Below, piece by piece: positions 10,444 through 18,979 of a stretch of 64,000 nt of DNA (position 1 is its first letter; each line of letters opens with the position of its first letter). Source of the stretch: Paludibacter sp. (GTDB taxonomy: Bacteria > Bacteroidota > Bacteroidia > Bacteroidales > Paludibacteraceae); NCBI GenBank assembly GCA_028690665.1, contig JAQVAV010000003.1, forward strand, positions 288,903 through 352,902, given 5' to 3'. Position numbers and translations under genes: made by a program. The notes beneath the pieces are model-generated. The model worked only from the letters and a program-made list of their open reading frames with translations, was not told where the DNA came from and did no database searches.

Positions 10444-10653
10444 AAAACAGGAAAAGAAGAATAGAGCACATGAAGTCGTCTTGACTTTTCGTAATAATTT
10501 CTTGCTCCAATAAGCCTTAAAAAAAATAAGGCATTTTAATACTATGGGATTCAAAAATCAAGACAAGTTCGGTACATAAAATCAATTATTATCAGGTGGC
10601 TATTCTCTACTAGACAAGGACAATATTAACTCTATCTATCAATAAACAGAAAA

Positions 10654-11820
10654 TTATCGTTTTGCTCCGACCCAGGTAAGTCGATGCCATATCTGTTCAA
10701 GTGGTCCTCGTTTATGGGAATTCAACCACCATTTACTAAAAATGCCCTGAATGATAGCCAGAATCAGTCCGATCATCAAACAATGGGAGGCTCCTGTAAA
10801 TTCATATAATCCCAAACCAAATCCATAATAAATAATAGAACCAAGCATTGATTGCATGATATAATTGGAAAGGCTCATTTGACCGAGAGGAGAAAACACA
10901 TCAAAAACCTTGTGCAAAATCCGGGTATGATATGAAATGAAAAATCCGGAAATCAAAACAAGCATAAACGCAAAATTTGACCAGGTAATTACCACATTCT
11001 TAAGCGGGACGTGAATAGAAACCGAAGGGATCCAACTTTCAAGTCTGTTTTGACAAAAATACAATGCAATAAATGCAAGACCGGAAATCACGAGCGTTCT
11101 ATTCCAAAATGTTTTACTGACATTGGTATCTTCAAACAAAGCTCTACGACCGGCAAGCATGCCCAGCATAAATAATGCAGGTGTCTGGAATACTCTCCCG
11201 GATTCCCATGACCACAATGCTACTGCTTTTTTTCCATTGGTAAGGTTTCCGACAACTGTATCTAAAAATGAATGCTGCGGAATATATTCTCCGGCTTTGG
11301 CAAAAAGAGACCACGACGCCGGTTCAGGCAACACCGCATGTGGATGCATTATTCCCCAAAAAACGTCATACAGGCCAACTGGCTGTAACAAAAGTAAAAT
11401 TGATATAATAAACACAATTTTATCATTCAAACGAGCTACGGGAATCAATGTCAGTCCTAAAATTGCGTATATCGAAAGAATATCTCCTTCGTAAAAAGCG
11501 GAATTAATCGTTCCAAATACAAACAACAGCAACAACCGCCAGGCAAAACGGAAACGAAAATCTTTCCCTTTGGCAGCCTGCCGCTCATGTTGAATATAAA
11601 ATGTCAGTCCGAAAAGTAAGGCAAAAATAGCATACGACTTCCCTCCGAAAAGAAAAAACATGGTTTTCCATATTCCGGCATCAATGGTTTTCAGCCAATC
11701 AGGCAAATTCTCCGGGAAAAAGTAAAAGTCGAAATGTTCAATATTATGAAGAAGCATAATGGATACAATTGCAAATCCACGCAACGCATCCACTACGTGT
11801 AACCGTGTTATCTCTTTCAT
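10654..11820 (-). CDS. DUF418 domain-containing integral membrane protein
   Basis: The N-terminus RLHVVDALRGFAIVSIMLLHNIEHF is the diagnostic start of the DUF418 family (YeiB-like), whose function is unknown. The protein has about eight to ten hydrophobic segments, the motif GGKSYAIFALLFGLTFYIQHERQ after the second segment, and a C-terminal DUF418 block with SLSNYIMQSMLGSIIYYGFGLGLYEF and KRGPLEQIWHRLTW, which is strongly conserved in the family. Length 388 residues is normal. It is a single gene with its own candidate promoter and a terminator separating it from mgsA upstream. Membership is clear from these motifs; no function is inferred. Confidence 0.88.
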   Translation of the reverse strand: MKEITRLHVVDALRGFAIVSIMLLHNIEHFDFYFFPENLPDWLKTIDAGIWKTMFFLFGGKSYAIFALLFGLTFYIQHERQAAKGKDFRFRFAWRLLLLFVFGTINSAFYEGDILSIYAILGLTLIPVARLNDKIVFIISILLLLQPVGLYDVFWGIMHPHAVLPEPASWSLFAKAGEYIPQHSFLDTVVGNLTNGKKAVALWSWESGRVFQTPALFMLGMLAGRRALFEDTNVSKTFWNRTLVISGLAFIALYFCQNRLESWIPSVSIHVPLKNVVITWSNFAFMLVLISGFFISYHTRILHKVFDVFSPLGQMSLSNYIMQSMLGSIIYYGFGLGLYEFTGASHCLMIGLILAIIQGIFSKWWLNSHKRGPLEQIWHRLTWVGAKR

Positions 11821-11853
11821 TTAAAACTTAACAAACTATTGAAAATAAGTCTT

Positions 11854-11861
11854 CAAAGATA
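11854..11861 (-). promoter_or_regulatory. candidate -7 element for the DUF418 gene
   Basis: The minus strand reads TATCTTTG (TAnnTTTG) 33 bp before the start codon. No matching -33 element was found, and the site overlaps the T-run end of the mgsA terminator. Confidence 0.35.
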
Positions 11862-11867
11862 AACAAA

Positions 11868-11901
11868 AAACCGCAATCCACGGTATCCGGGATCACGGTT
11901 T
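11868..11901 (-). terminator. intrinsic terminator after mgsA
   Basis: Read on the minus strand, arms AAACCG-TG-ATCC and GGAT-TG-CGGTTT pair around a 10-nt loop with a two-base internal mismatch, and are followed by a run of six T. It lies 25 bp past the mgsA stop. Confidence 0.7.
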
Positions 11902-11925
11902 ATTTTTATATGGAGTTTAAAAAAT

Positions 11926-12369
11926 TTATCGTTCAAATTTAACATACTTAGGAACAGTAGGAGTATAATCCTCATTGTCCCAAAGCGTACTTGTAATCAT
12001 CAAATCAGCACTGTAACGATTACATGCGATAGGCACATTGTGTACACGACACTGGCGAAGTAGCATCTGAATATCAGCTTCGTGAGGCTGTGCATTCAAA
12101 TCATCGATCAGAAATACCGCCAAATCAATTTGATGACGGACCACCAATGCCGCAACCTCAGCATCACCTCCCAACGGGCCGGAATTCATACATGTTATAT
12201 CTACTTTAACGCCATGTTCCAAAAAAGCTTTTTCTATCAAACTTCCTGTAGTTCCTGTACATACTAATTTCTCCTTAGACAGCATTTCCATATTAAATAA
12301 TGCCCACTCAACCATATCTACTTTGCGATAATCATGTGCAACAAGCGCAATCGTCAGTTGTTTCTTCAT
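11926..12369 (-). CDS. mgsA: methylglyoxal synthase
   Basis: Converts dihydroxyacetone phosphate to methylglyoxal and phosphate, an overflow bypass of lower glycolysis. With the ATG at 12369 the protein is 147 residues and begins MKKQLTIALVAHDYRKVDMV, in register with known enzymes. The phosphate-binding GTTGSL (about 39-44), the catalytic Asp69 in SGPLGGD, and His96 and Asp99 in DDLNAQPHEAD correspond to the E. coli active-site Asp71, His98 and Asp101. An in-frame upstream ATG would extend it by 20 residues, but a candidate promoter lies inside that stretch. The gene stands alone with its own terminator. Confidence 0.93.
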   Translation of the reverse strand: MKKQLTIALVAHDYRKVDMVEWALFNMEMLSKEKLVCTGTTGSLIEKAFLEHGVKVDITCMNSGPLGGDAEVAALVVRHQIDLAVFLIDDLNAQPHEADIQMLLRQCRVHNVPIACNRYSADLMITSTLWDNEDYTPTVPKYVKFER

Positions 12370-12408
12370 TGTTTGTATGATTTTAAATAAATAATATTCA
12401 TTTGTTTG

Positions 12409-12416
12409 CAAAAATA
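12409..12416 (-). promoter_or_regulatory. candidate -7 element for mgsA
   Basis: The minus strand reads TATTTTTG (TAnnTTTG). It predicts a start near 12402 and a leader of about 33 nt, supporting the ATG at 12369 over the upstream one. The -33 element is not evident. Confidence 0.4.
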
Positions 12417-12559
12417 CAGAAAACACCACAATATTCTGTCAGATTTCTTATTAAATTTAGTTTTTAAAAGTAATCATAATAGAAAACTCAGATATAAATG
12501 TCATCTCTTTATCATTTATAGCTGCAATAACTATTGATTACTTAATTCATAGATTCAAT

Positions 12560-13405
12560 TTATAGAACATGTTTTTCGGCGCAGTAAGAAGATCGTACAA
12601 AGGGCCCGCTTTCCACCTGACGGAAACCTTTTTGTAAACCAATTTCTTTATATTCGGCAAATTTATCCGGATGAATATAAGCACTCACAGAAATATTCTT
12701 TCGGGAAGGCTGCATATACTGACCAATAGTGAGAATTGAGCAACCGCTTGCTAAGGCATCATCCATTAATTCTAAAATTTCTTCTTCAGTTTCTCCCAAT
12801 CCAAGCATAATGCCCGTTTTAGCAACAACACCTTTCGAAGCAATATAATTCAGAACTTTCAAACTAGTATCATATTTAGCCTTTGTTCTAATCTCCGGAG
12901 TCAGCCGGCGAACTGTCTCAAGATTGTGAGAAATTACATCCGGCTTTTCATTGATGACCAAATCAATCAACTCTTCATGACCATCAAAATCCGGAATTAA
13001 TACTTCGAGCGTAGTATGAGGATTTACCAACTTTATCGTTTTTATGGTCTCTGCCCAATGTCCTGCTCCATGATCTTTCAAATCATCCCGGTCAACAGAG
13101 GTAATTACGGCATGTTTCAACTGCATTAAACGAACAGACTCTGCAACTTTTGCCGGCTCCTGCGGGTCAAGGGGTAACGGGCGTCCGGTTATTGTATTAC
13201 AAAATTTACACGAACGGGTACAAATATCACCACCTATCATTAATGTTGCAGTCCCCTTACTCCAACATTCGCTCTGATTCGGACAACGACCACTTGTGCA
13301 TATTGTATGAAGCCCATGCTGCTTAATCACCTGATTTACATTCGAAAAATTAGACTCACTATATATCTTGGTTCTTAGCCATTCCGGCTTTCTTAAATAT
13401 GTCAT
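12560..13405 (-). CDS. lipA: lipoyl synthase (radical SAM)
   Basis: Inserts two sulfur atoms into protein-bound octanoyl groups to form lipoyl cofactors. Numbered from the ATG at 13405, the auxiliary-cluster Cys are 36, 41 and 47 (CTSGRCPNQSEC) and the radical-SAM CX3CX2C Cys are 62, 66 and 69 (CTRSCKFC); the C-terminal RSSYCAEK with the cluster-ligating Ser is present. Length is 281 residues. In-frame ATGs lie upstream (13411, 13447); the longer form adds a hydrophobic stretch not found in the family and would overlap a candidate promoter at 13426-13433. The gene is isolated; no lipB or lipoylated dehydrogenase lies in the window. Confidence 0.94.
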   Translation of the reverse strand: MTYLRKPEWLRTKIYSESNFSNVNQVIKQHGLHTICTSGRCPNQSECWSKGTATLMIGGDICTRSCKFCNTITGRPLPLDPQEPAKVAESVRLMQLKHAVITSVDRDDLKDHGAGHWAETIKTIKLVNPHTTLEVLIPDFDGHEELIDLVINEKPDVISHNLETVRRLTPEIRTKAKYDTSLKVLNYIASKGVVAKTGIMLGLGETEEEILELMDDALASGCSILTIGQYMQPSRKNISVSAYIHPDKFAEYKEIGLQKGFRQVESGPFVRSSYCAEKHVL

Positions 13406-13425
13406 ATCCATTAGTTTTAATAACA

Positions 13426-13433
13426 CAAAGATA
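13426..13433 (-). promoter_or_regulatory. candidate -7 element for lipA
   Basis: The minus strand reads TATCTTTG (TAnnTTTG). A start near 13420 would leave about 14 nt to the ATG at 13405, favouring that start. The -33 match is poor. Confidence 0.4.
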
Positions 13434-13828
13434 ATGAAACAAGACATTTTATAAAACAGGTTATTTTTTACTCAAAAAAAGCACTTATATATCTCAAAAA
13501 AAAATCAAAATTATAGTTTAAAACTTATTTGGCATTAAAAGTTCATTTCATTTACTCAGAGCATCATTCAAGTTTTCTTTTCAATCATTTTAAATATTTT
13601 TCCTTTCATTTTGTTTTTAAACTTCTGAATATCAAGAAAAATAATTAGAGAAATATTTCTTTAATAAAAAATAAATAGCGTATATTTGTACACAAATAAT
13701 TAAAGAAATTTTTCCATAATTACATTCAAATATTTCTTTCCTAACAATCTGGAAATGAGAAAAATCACGATTTTCAGGAATTGAACAATAAAACATAAGT
13801 TAGTTTACAATTTTATTTAAAAGCAGAA
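13434..13828. other. lipA / carboxyltransferase divergent intergenic region
   Basis: About 395 bp of very AT-rich DNA between divergent genes. It contains the promoter/operator cluster at 13649-13709. AAATATTTCTTT occurs twice (13651 and 13729). No coding frame was seen. Confidence 0.65.
13649..13709 (+). promoter_or_regulatory. candidate promoter with nested dyads upstream of the carboxyltransferase gene
   Basis: TATATTTG at 13681-13688 fits TAnnTTTG, with TTTC 21 bp upstream. It is flanked by an 11-bp perfect inverted repeat, ATTTCTTTAAT (13655-13665) and ATTAAAGAAAT (13699-13709). A perfect 12-bp palindrome AGAAATATTTCT (13649-13660) and a dyad TATTTGT-AC-ACAAATA (13683-13698) overlap it. 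The arrangement suggests regulator binding over the promoter; the regulator is unknown. Confidence 0.45.
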
Positions 13829-15586
13829 ATGAAAGAAATTAAATTCAGTCTCGTTTATCGCGACATGTGGCAGGCTTCAGGTAAATATGTGCCCCGCAAA
13901 GATCAGTTGGAAAAAATTGCACCTGTCATTATTGAAATGGGGTGTTTTTCGAGAGTGGAAACAAATGGTGGCGCTTCGGAGCAGGTGAATTTACTATTTG
14001 GAGAAAACCCGAATGAAGCTGTTCGTACATTTACCAAACCATTTCATGAAGCAGGTATTCAGACTCACATGCTCGACCGGGGATTGAATGGATTACGCAT
14101 GAATCCGGTTCCGGCAGATGTCCGGGAATTAATGTATAAGGTAAAAAAAGCACAGGGAGTTGATATTACCCGTATTTTCTGTGGCTTAAACGACGTACGC
14201 AACATTATCCCTTCAATCCGTTATGCCAAGACAGCCGGCATGATTCCACAGGCAACCATGTGCATTACTTATTCCGAAGTTCATACGGTTGATTATTATG
14301 TAAACATGTCGGAACAATTGATTGCTGCCGGAGCCGAAGAAATTTGTTTGAAAGATATGGCCGGTATCGGACGCCCGGTTATGCTTGGAAAAATTGTGAA
14401 GGCAATCAAAACAGCTCATCCCAATATAATAGTACAATATCATGGTCATTCGGGACCTGGATTTTCGATGGCATCTATGCTCGAAGTAGCCAAAGCCGGA
14501 GTCGATTATCTTGATGTAGCCATGGAACCCCTTTCATGGGGAATGGTTCATCCCGATGTAATTTCTGTACAGGCCATGCTGAAAGATGCCGGATTCAAAG
14601 TACCGGAAATCAACATGAAAGCTTACATGGAAGCCCGGCGTCTGACACAAAGTTTTATCGACGATTTTCTGGGCTACTTTATCGATGACCGCAATAAACT
14701 CATGACTTCACTGTTAGTGGGTTGCGGACTTCCCGGAGGTATGATGGGCTCGTTGATGGCAGACCTGAAAGGTGTGCATGCCGGCATTAATTCCTATCTG
14801 AAAGACAATGGTAAAAAAGAACTCAGCACAGATGAACTGCTTGTTATGCTGTTTGACGAAGTAAAATATATCTGGCCTAAATTAGGAAATCCCCCATTGG
14901 TAACACCATTCAGCCAATATGTAAAGAATATTGCCCTGATGAATGTTATGTTTATGATCAAAGGACAACCACGCTGGACTATGATCGACAAAAACTCATG
15001 GGATATGATATTAGGCAAAGCCGGAAAACTTCCGGGAACGCTTGATCCGGAAATCATTGAACTGGCGAAGAAAAACAATTATGAATTCTACGAAGGAAAT
15101 CCTCAAGACAACTACCCGGATGATCTTGACCGCTTTATCAAAGAAATGCAGGAAAACGGTTGGGATCGCGGACAGGACGATGAGGAACTGTTTGAATTTG
15201 CCATGCACGAAAAACAATATCGTGATTATAAATCGGGCGAGGCGAAAAAAAGATTTGAAGCAGAACTGGAAGCAGCTATCAAAGCTAAATATACAAAACA
15301 AAATATTGAAATTCCCAATATACGATTACTAAAACATCCGAATGCAGAACCAATTGTAGCACCGGCTTCAGGTCGTGTAATTTGGGAACTCGATTATACC
15401 GATCGTTCAACAGAACCGGTATACGGTAAATTATTTAAAGAAAACGATCCTGTTTGTACTGTCCAAACACGCTACGGTATGGAACAAATCGGAAGTTTTT
15501 GTACAGGACGTATCGTCGGAATTGAGAAAAAACAAGGAGATCTTGTTCAAAAGGGAGAAATTATTGCGTTCATTGAACAAAAATAA
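13829..15586 (+). CDS. oxaloacetate decarboxylase alpha / pyruvate carboxylase B-type carboxyltransferase
   Basis: Carboxyltransferase subunit that moves CO2 between oxaloacetate or pyruvate and a biotin carrier. Residues 1 to about 290 form the HMGL-like TIM barrel, with FSLVYRDMWQASG at the start, the active-site Lys in EICLKDMAG and metal-binding His residues in QYHGHSGPG. A conserved carboxylase domain follows (about 290-460). The C-terminal 75 residues have the fold pattern of a biotinyl domain (VAPASGRVIWELD...GDLVQKGEIIAFIEQK), but the usual AMKM site reads TRYGMEQ and has no Lys, so this domain is probably not biotinylated. Length 585 residues. It is followed by a terminator, so it is a single-gene unit; no biotin carrier or sodium-pump subunit lies next to it. 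Pyruvate or propionate metabolism is plausible. Confidence 0.85.
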   Translation: MKEIKFSLVYRDMWQASGKYVPRKDQLEKIAPVIIEMGCFSRVETNGGASEQVNLLFGENPNEAVRTFTKPFHEAGIQTHMLDRGLNGLRMNPVPADVRELMYKVKKAQGVDITRIFCGLNDVRNIIPSIRYAKTAGMIPQATMCITYSEVHTVDYYVNMSEQLIAAGAEEICLKDMAGIGRPVMLGKIVKAIKTAHPNIIVQYHGHSGPGFSMASMLEVAKAGVDYLDVAMEPLSWGMVHPDVISVQAMLKDAGFKVPEINMKAYMEARRLTQSFIDDFLGYFIDDRNKLMTSLLVGCGLPGGMMGSLMADLKGVHAGINSYLKDNGKKELSTDELLVMLFDEVKYIWPKLGNPPLVTPFSQYVKNIALMNVMFMIKGQPRWTMIDKNSWDMILGKAGKLPGTLDPEIIELAKKNNYEFYEGNPQDNYPDDLDRFIKEMQENGWDRGQDDEELFEFAMHEKQYRDYKSGEAKKRFEAELEAAIKAKYTKQNIEIPNIRLLKHPNAEPIVAPASGRVIWELDYTDRSTEPVYGKLFKENDPVCTVQTRYGMEQIGSFCTGRIVGIEKKQGDLVQKGEIIAFIEQK

Positions 15587-15615
15587 TTAAATAGCTATCA
15601 AACTAACACCAGGAA

Positions 15616-15653
15616 ATACCCCGGAGGCAATCGTCTTCGGGGTATTTGTTTTT
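15616..15653 (+). terminator. intrinsic terminator after the carboxyltransferase gene
   Basis: Stem ATACCCCG / CGGGGTAT (15616-15623 and 15638-15645), extended inward by further partial pairing, followed by TTGTTTTT. It lies 30 bp past the stop codon. Confidence 0.85.
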
Positions 15654-15846
15654 ACACAAGTCAAAAAAAACATATCTAATCATATATAATTCACATTAAT
15701 CTTTTTACAGGCAAATCTGCAAAGCCGGGTGACAATTATTTGCGCAGTTTGCATTTTTTCTTTTTAGACACATACTCTAAAAGAAAACTTTCTATATTTC
15801 CGGCATATTTTATGTTGTAAAAAAGCACACTAAAAATCACAACTCC

Positions 15847-17307
15847 ATGAAACACAGTTCAAATCTGATACCAATAATCACAATAATTTTTTTATTGCCG
15901 ACAAACATTTTTGCGAAAGAAATAAGTAGCCTGAAAAATCAAAAAATTGAAAAAATAAGTCTAAGAATTGATGATAAATTATGGATTCAGGGGACAAAAC
16001 ACGAAATTGGATTAGTTGCTTTCACCACAGAGGGAGATATTTCAAGAACCAAAGGTATGCTGAAAGGCAAACTGAGCTGGAAAAATTTTAAGACAGAAAC
16101 AGATGGTATCGAAATCCGCAATGGAAAAATCAGTATCACTAAAACAAATTCATCGGAGTATAAAAGTTACATTCCGGTTTCTTTTTACTCTGTATATGAA
16201 CCTGAAAAAGTATTCAGAGACACTATTCGGCTAAACTATGAAACTGAAATAAAATTATTCCCCATCAATAAAATAACATATAGTCCCGGGGCTATCGTTA
16301 AATTTGGTATAAACATACATTATAACAACGGAGAAATCAAGACTTACAAAAACATCCGAAAAGTTGATCAGTTGTTAGAAAACTACAATATTTTTGTGCG
16401 CTCAGCCCAATTCAGGAAAAGCGAGTTTATTGTAAATGAGGATCCTATAGACATAAATGGTCACAGATCCGGTATTATGTTTGAATTAAAACGTGACAGC
16501 AATATTTTCGATATATTGGAAATAGAACTTGACTATAAAGAACATTATAATTATTATGCCAACGGACGCAGCGGAATGTTTGGTTTTTCAGGCTCAAGCG
16601 GATCATCCGGCTCAACAGAACAACACGGACAGGCTGGACAGGATGGAGAAGCGGGAGAACATGGCGGAAACGGAGATGATCTGGATATATATGTAGATGC
16701 GTATGAAGATTCAATCCTCGGGCAAACAATGGTCAGAACTTATATTGGTAATTTACGAAATAACCAGGCCAAACGATATTTAATCAATCCTTTAGGAGGA
16801 AACATAAGTGTTCTGACAACCGGTGGAAGCGGAGGAAATGGGGGGGATGGTGGACGTGGAGGAGATGGTGGAAATGGTAAAAACGGTGATTATTACACGG
16901 AAGAAATTAAAGAAGTCATAATTACGAAAGACACTGCCGGACGAGAAATTAAGACAGAAGAAATCAGAACAATAACCCGGCAGAAACCCGGTGACGATGG
17001 AGGCCGGGGCGGCGATGGCGGTTGGGGTGCTCCGGGAGGAAATGGCGGAAACGGAGGTTATATAATTGTTTATTACACACCCGCAGCCAAACAATATCTG
17101 AATCTATTAGACATTAACACTACCGGAGGCCACGGAGGATTTGGCGGAGATGGAAATTCCGGAGGTAATGGTGGCAAAGGCGGAAACGGAAGCCCGAATG
17201 GAAGAACCGGGCGCCACGGCAGAAATGGAGCTGAAGGGCCATCAGGATACTCAGGAATAAACGGCCCTGTTGAATATAAGCCAATAGATGAAATTCCGTG
17301 GGAATAA
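15847..17307 (+). CDS. secreted collagen-like Gly-X-Y repeat protein
   Basis: A signal peptide (about residues 1-23, ending IFAKE) is followed by a non-repetitive domain of about 200 residues of no family I recognise, rich in Lys, Ile and beta-prone stretches. The rest carries four tracts of Gly-X-Y triplets: about residues 240-278 (GSSGSS...GQAGQDGEAG, one interruption), about 325-345 (GGNGGDGGRGGDGG), about 380-403, and about 425-475 (ending GAEGPSGYSGINGP). The tracts are separated by globular linkers. Gly at every third position is the collagen pattern, but the X and Y positions are rich in Gly and Asn and poor in Pro. There is no visible sorting signal or membrane anchor. The gene stands alone. 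Function is unknown; surface adhesion or a structural role is a guess. Confidence 0.75.
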   Translation: MKHSSNLIPIITIIFLLPTNIFAKEISSLKNQKIEKISLRIDDKLWIQGTKHEIGLVAFTTEGDISRTKGMLKGKLSWKNFKTETDGIEIRNGKISITKTNSSEYKSYIPVSFYSVYEPEKVFRDTIRLNYETEIKLFPINKITYSPGAIVKFGINIHYNNGEIKTYKNIRKVDQLLENYNIFVRSAQFRKSEFIVNEDPIDINGHRSGIMFELKRDSNIFDILEIELDYKEHYNYYANGRSGMFGFSGSSGSSGSTEQHGQAGQDGEAGEHGGNGDDLDIYVDAYEDSILGQTMVRTYIGNLRNNQAKRYLINPLGGNISVLTTGGSGGNGGDGGRGGDGGNGKNGDYYTEEIKEVIITKDTAGREIKTEEIRTITRQKPGDDGGRGGDGGWGAPGGNGGNGGYIIVYYTPAAKQYLNLLDINTTGGHGGFGGDGNSGGNGGKGGNGSPNGRTGRHGRNGAEGPSGYSGINGPVEYKPIDEIPWE

Positions 17308-17421
17308 ATTTAGGATTACAAAAAGACTTACAGGATTATTGATTTTTCACACACCAAATAAGGGAGAATATATCAATTAACCCCATCATGTTGACTTGTC
17401 AAACAACAATTCGCTCAAAAT

Positions 17422-17459
17422 AAAAATGCTAACAATAATAAAACATTGTCAGCATTTTT
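17422..17459 (-). terminator. terminator at the end of the nuo operon
   Basis: Arms AAAAATGCTAACAAT and ATTGTCAGCATTTTT (one mismatch) around an 8-nt loop at 17422-17459. Read on the minus strand it lies 24 bp past nuoN and ends in a T-run; it may also stop plus-strand transcription from the collagen-like gene. Confidence 0.8.
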
Positions 17460-17483
17460 TACATTTAAAAATATCTTAAGATC

Positions 17484-18905
17484 TTATATTCCAAAACCAA
17501 GCAATGAAATTTGATTGTAAATCTCACTTATCAAGCCAACAAAAACAATGGCTACAGTACAAATTACCAGACTGATTTTAGCAGGCACATCACTTTCAAC
17601 ACGTTCAATCGGGTGTTCACTTTTATTCAGGAACATGGATTTTACCACCAGTAAATAATAATAAAGGGAAATAATAGTGTTGACCAATGCTATGAATACC
17701 AACACATAAAAGCCTTTATCGGCTGCTGCCGAAAATATAAAGAATTTACTGAAAAATCCGGCAAAAGGAGGGATTCCCGCCAGAGAGAAAAGCGCCAGCA
17801 TCATAACCACACTCAACTTTGGATTAGTCTGATAAAGTCCGTCATAGTCTCTCATAGTCAACTTTCCGGTACGGTTTTCGATAACCGAAATCACGCCAAA
17901 AGCGGCCAGATTGGAAAACATATAAACCAAGATATAATATACCAGCGAACTCATTCCAATGGCGGTTCCACTAATAACGCCCAGCATAATATAACCAGCC
18001 TGCGAAATAGACGAAAATGCCAGAAACCGTTTCAGATTTTGCTGACGAATGGCAAAAAGATTGGCCAGGGTAATACTAATGACAATTATTCCGTAAAGAA
18101 TAGCCTGCCATTGCTCAACCATATTTCCAAACACTTTGGTAAATATTGTGAACAAAACAAACACTGCCGAACCTTTGGATATAACCGAAAGATAAGCCGT
18201 TACATTAGTCGGAGCACCTTCGTAAACATCGGGAGTCCACAAATGGAACGGAACAAGAGAAATTTTAAAGAACAAACCTACGGCAAAAAACACAAAAGCC
18301 ATTAATTGTAAAGGCGTACCGGTAAGCATTGTTTCCAAATCGTCAAAATATAAAGTACCGGTAGCACCATAAATCATGGAAATACCAAATAACGAAATGC
18401 CCGAAGCAAAAACGGCGGTAAGTAGATATTTGGCCCCGGCCTCGGCTGAATTATGATGATATTTATTAAAAGCAACCAATGTAGACATCGGAATGGAAGC
18501 TGTTTCGATACCGATAAAGAACATAAGAAAATGCCCGGCAGAAATCATAAAATACATACCCAGCAGCGTGGAAAGCGTAAGAAAATAAAACTCTCCCCGG
18601 CGGATAATACTGTCCTTTTCGTTCAACCAGTTATGTGCCTGAAGAAATACGATAATAGTACCGACATTCAGAATTGTTTTGACATAAGTTTGCATGGGTG
18701 TATATTTAAACATACCTCCTGCCACCTCAAAAGCCTCCTTCGGAACGCAATTTATAATCGTATGAATAACAAGTAACCCAATGGCAACAGGCTGAAAAAA
18801 GCGCAATGCTTTCTCTCCTGCAAACACATCATAAATCAGAAGAATCACCATGATTGTCAACAGCGACAATTCTTCATTTAACTGTAAAAAAGCTGAATAG
18901 TTCAT
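17484..18905 (-). CDS. nuoN: NADH-quinone oxidoreductase subunit N
   Basis: Proton-pumping antiporter-like membrane subunit of complex I. About 14 hydrophobic segments are seen. The conserved Lys- and Glu-bearing segments of the antiporter family are in [17 protein letters not shown] and [21 protein letters not shown], with [17 protein letters not shown] in the middle. At 473 residues it is of normal length. It is the last gene of the nuo operon, 74 bp after nuoM, and is followed by a terminator. Confidence 0.95.
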   Translation of the reverse strand: MNYSAFLQLNEELSLLTIMVILLIYDVFAGEKALRFFQPVAIGLLVIHTIINCVPKEAFEVAGGMFKYTPMQTYVKTILNVGTIIVFLQAHNWLNEKDSIIRRGEFYFLTLSTLLGMYFMISAGHFLMFFIGIETASIPMSTLVAFNKYHHNSAEAGAKYLLTAVFASGISLFGISMIYGATGTLYFDDLETMLTGTPLQLMAFVFFAVGLFFKISLVPFHLWTPDVYEGAPTNVTAYLSVISKGSAVFVLFTIFTKVFGNMVEQWQAILYGIIVISITLANLFAIRQQNLKRFLAFSSISQAGYIMLGVISGTAIGMSSLVYYILVYMFSNLAAFGVISVIENRTGKLTMRDYDGLYQTNPKLSVVMMLALFSLAGIPPFAGFFSKFFIFSAAADKGFYVLVFIALVNTIISLYYYLLVVKSMFLNKSEHPIERVESDVPAKISLVICTVAIVFVGLISEIYNQISLLGFGI

Positions 18906-18979
18906 TATTTAATTATTATTCCATTACTCCTTCAAAACGGAGTCATGTTATTTTCCTGGTTTTACAATTTCTGTTTATT

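Larger units (their letters stand above)
10192..10653. other. acn upstream region without a gene
   Basis: This AT-rich stretch of about 460 bp separates acn from the end of the DUF418 gene; both are on the minus strand. It holds a candidate promoter for acn, a perfect TGTGA-N6-TCACA palindrome, and a small GCCTTA...TAAGGC hairpin at 10514-10532 without a convincing T-run. The sequence TCTTGACTTTTCGTAAT at about 10479-10495 resembles the core of the dispersed repeat family found elsewhere in the window. No open frame with coding character was seen. Confidence 0.7.

Noticed and set aside
10514..10532. GCCTTA...TAAGGC hairpin as a terminator for the DUF418 gene
   Set aside because: It lies 120 bp past the stop and has no T-run on the minus strand after the stem.
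16800..17230. Tandem GGNGGN repeats considered as a CRISPR-like or minisatellite array
   Set aside because: The repeats are in frame, degenerate at third positions and code for Gly-X-Y, so they are protein repeats; no spacers.
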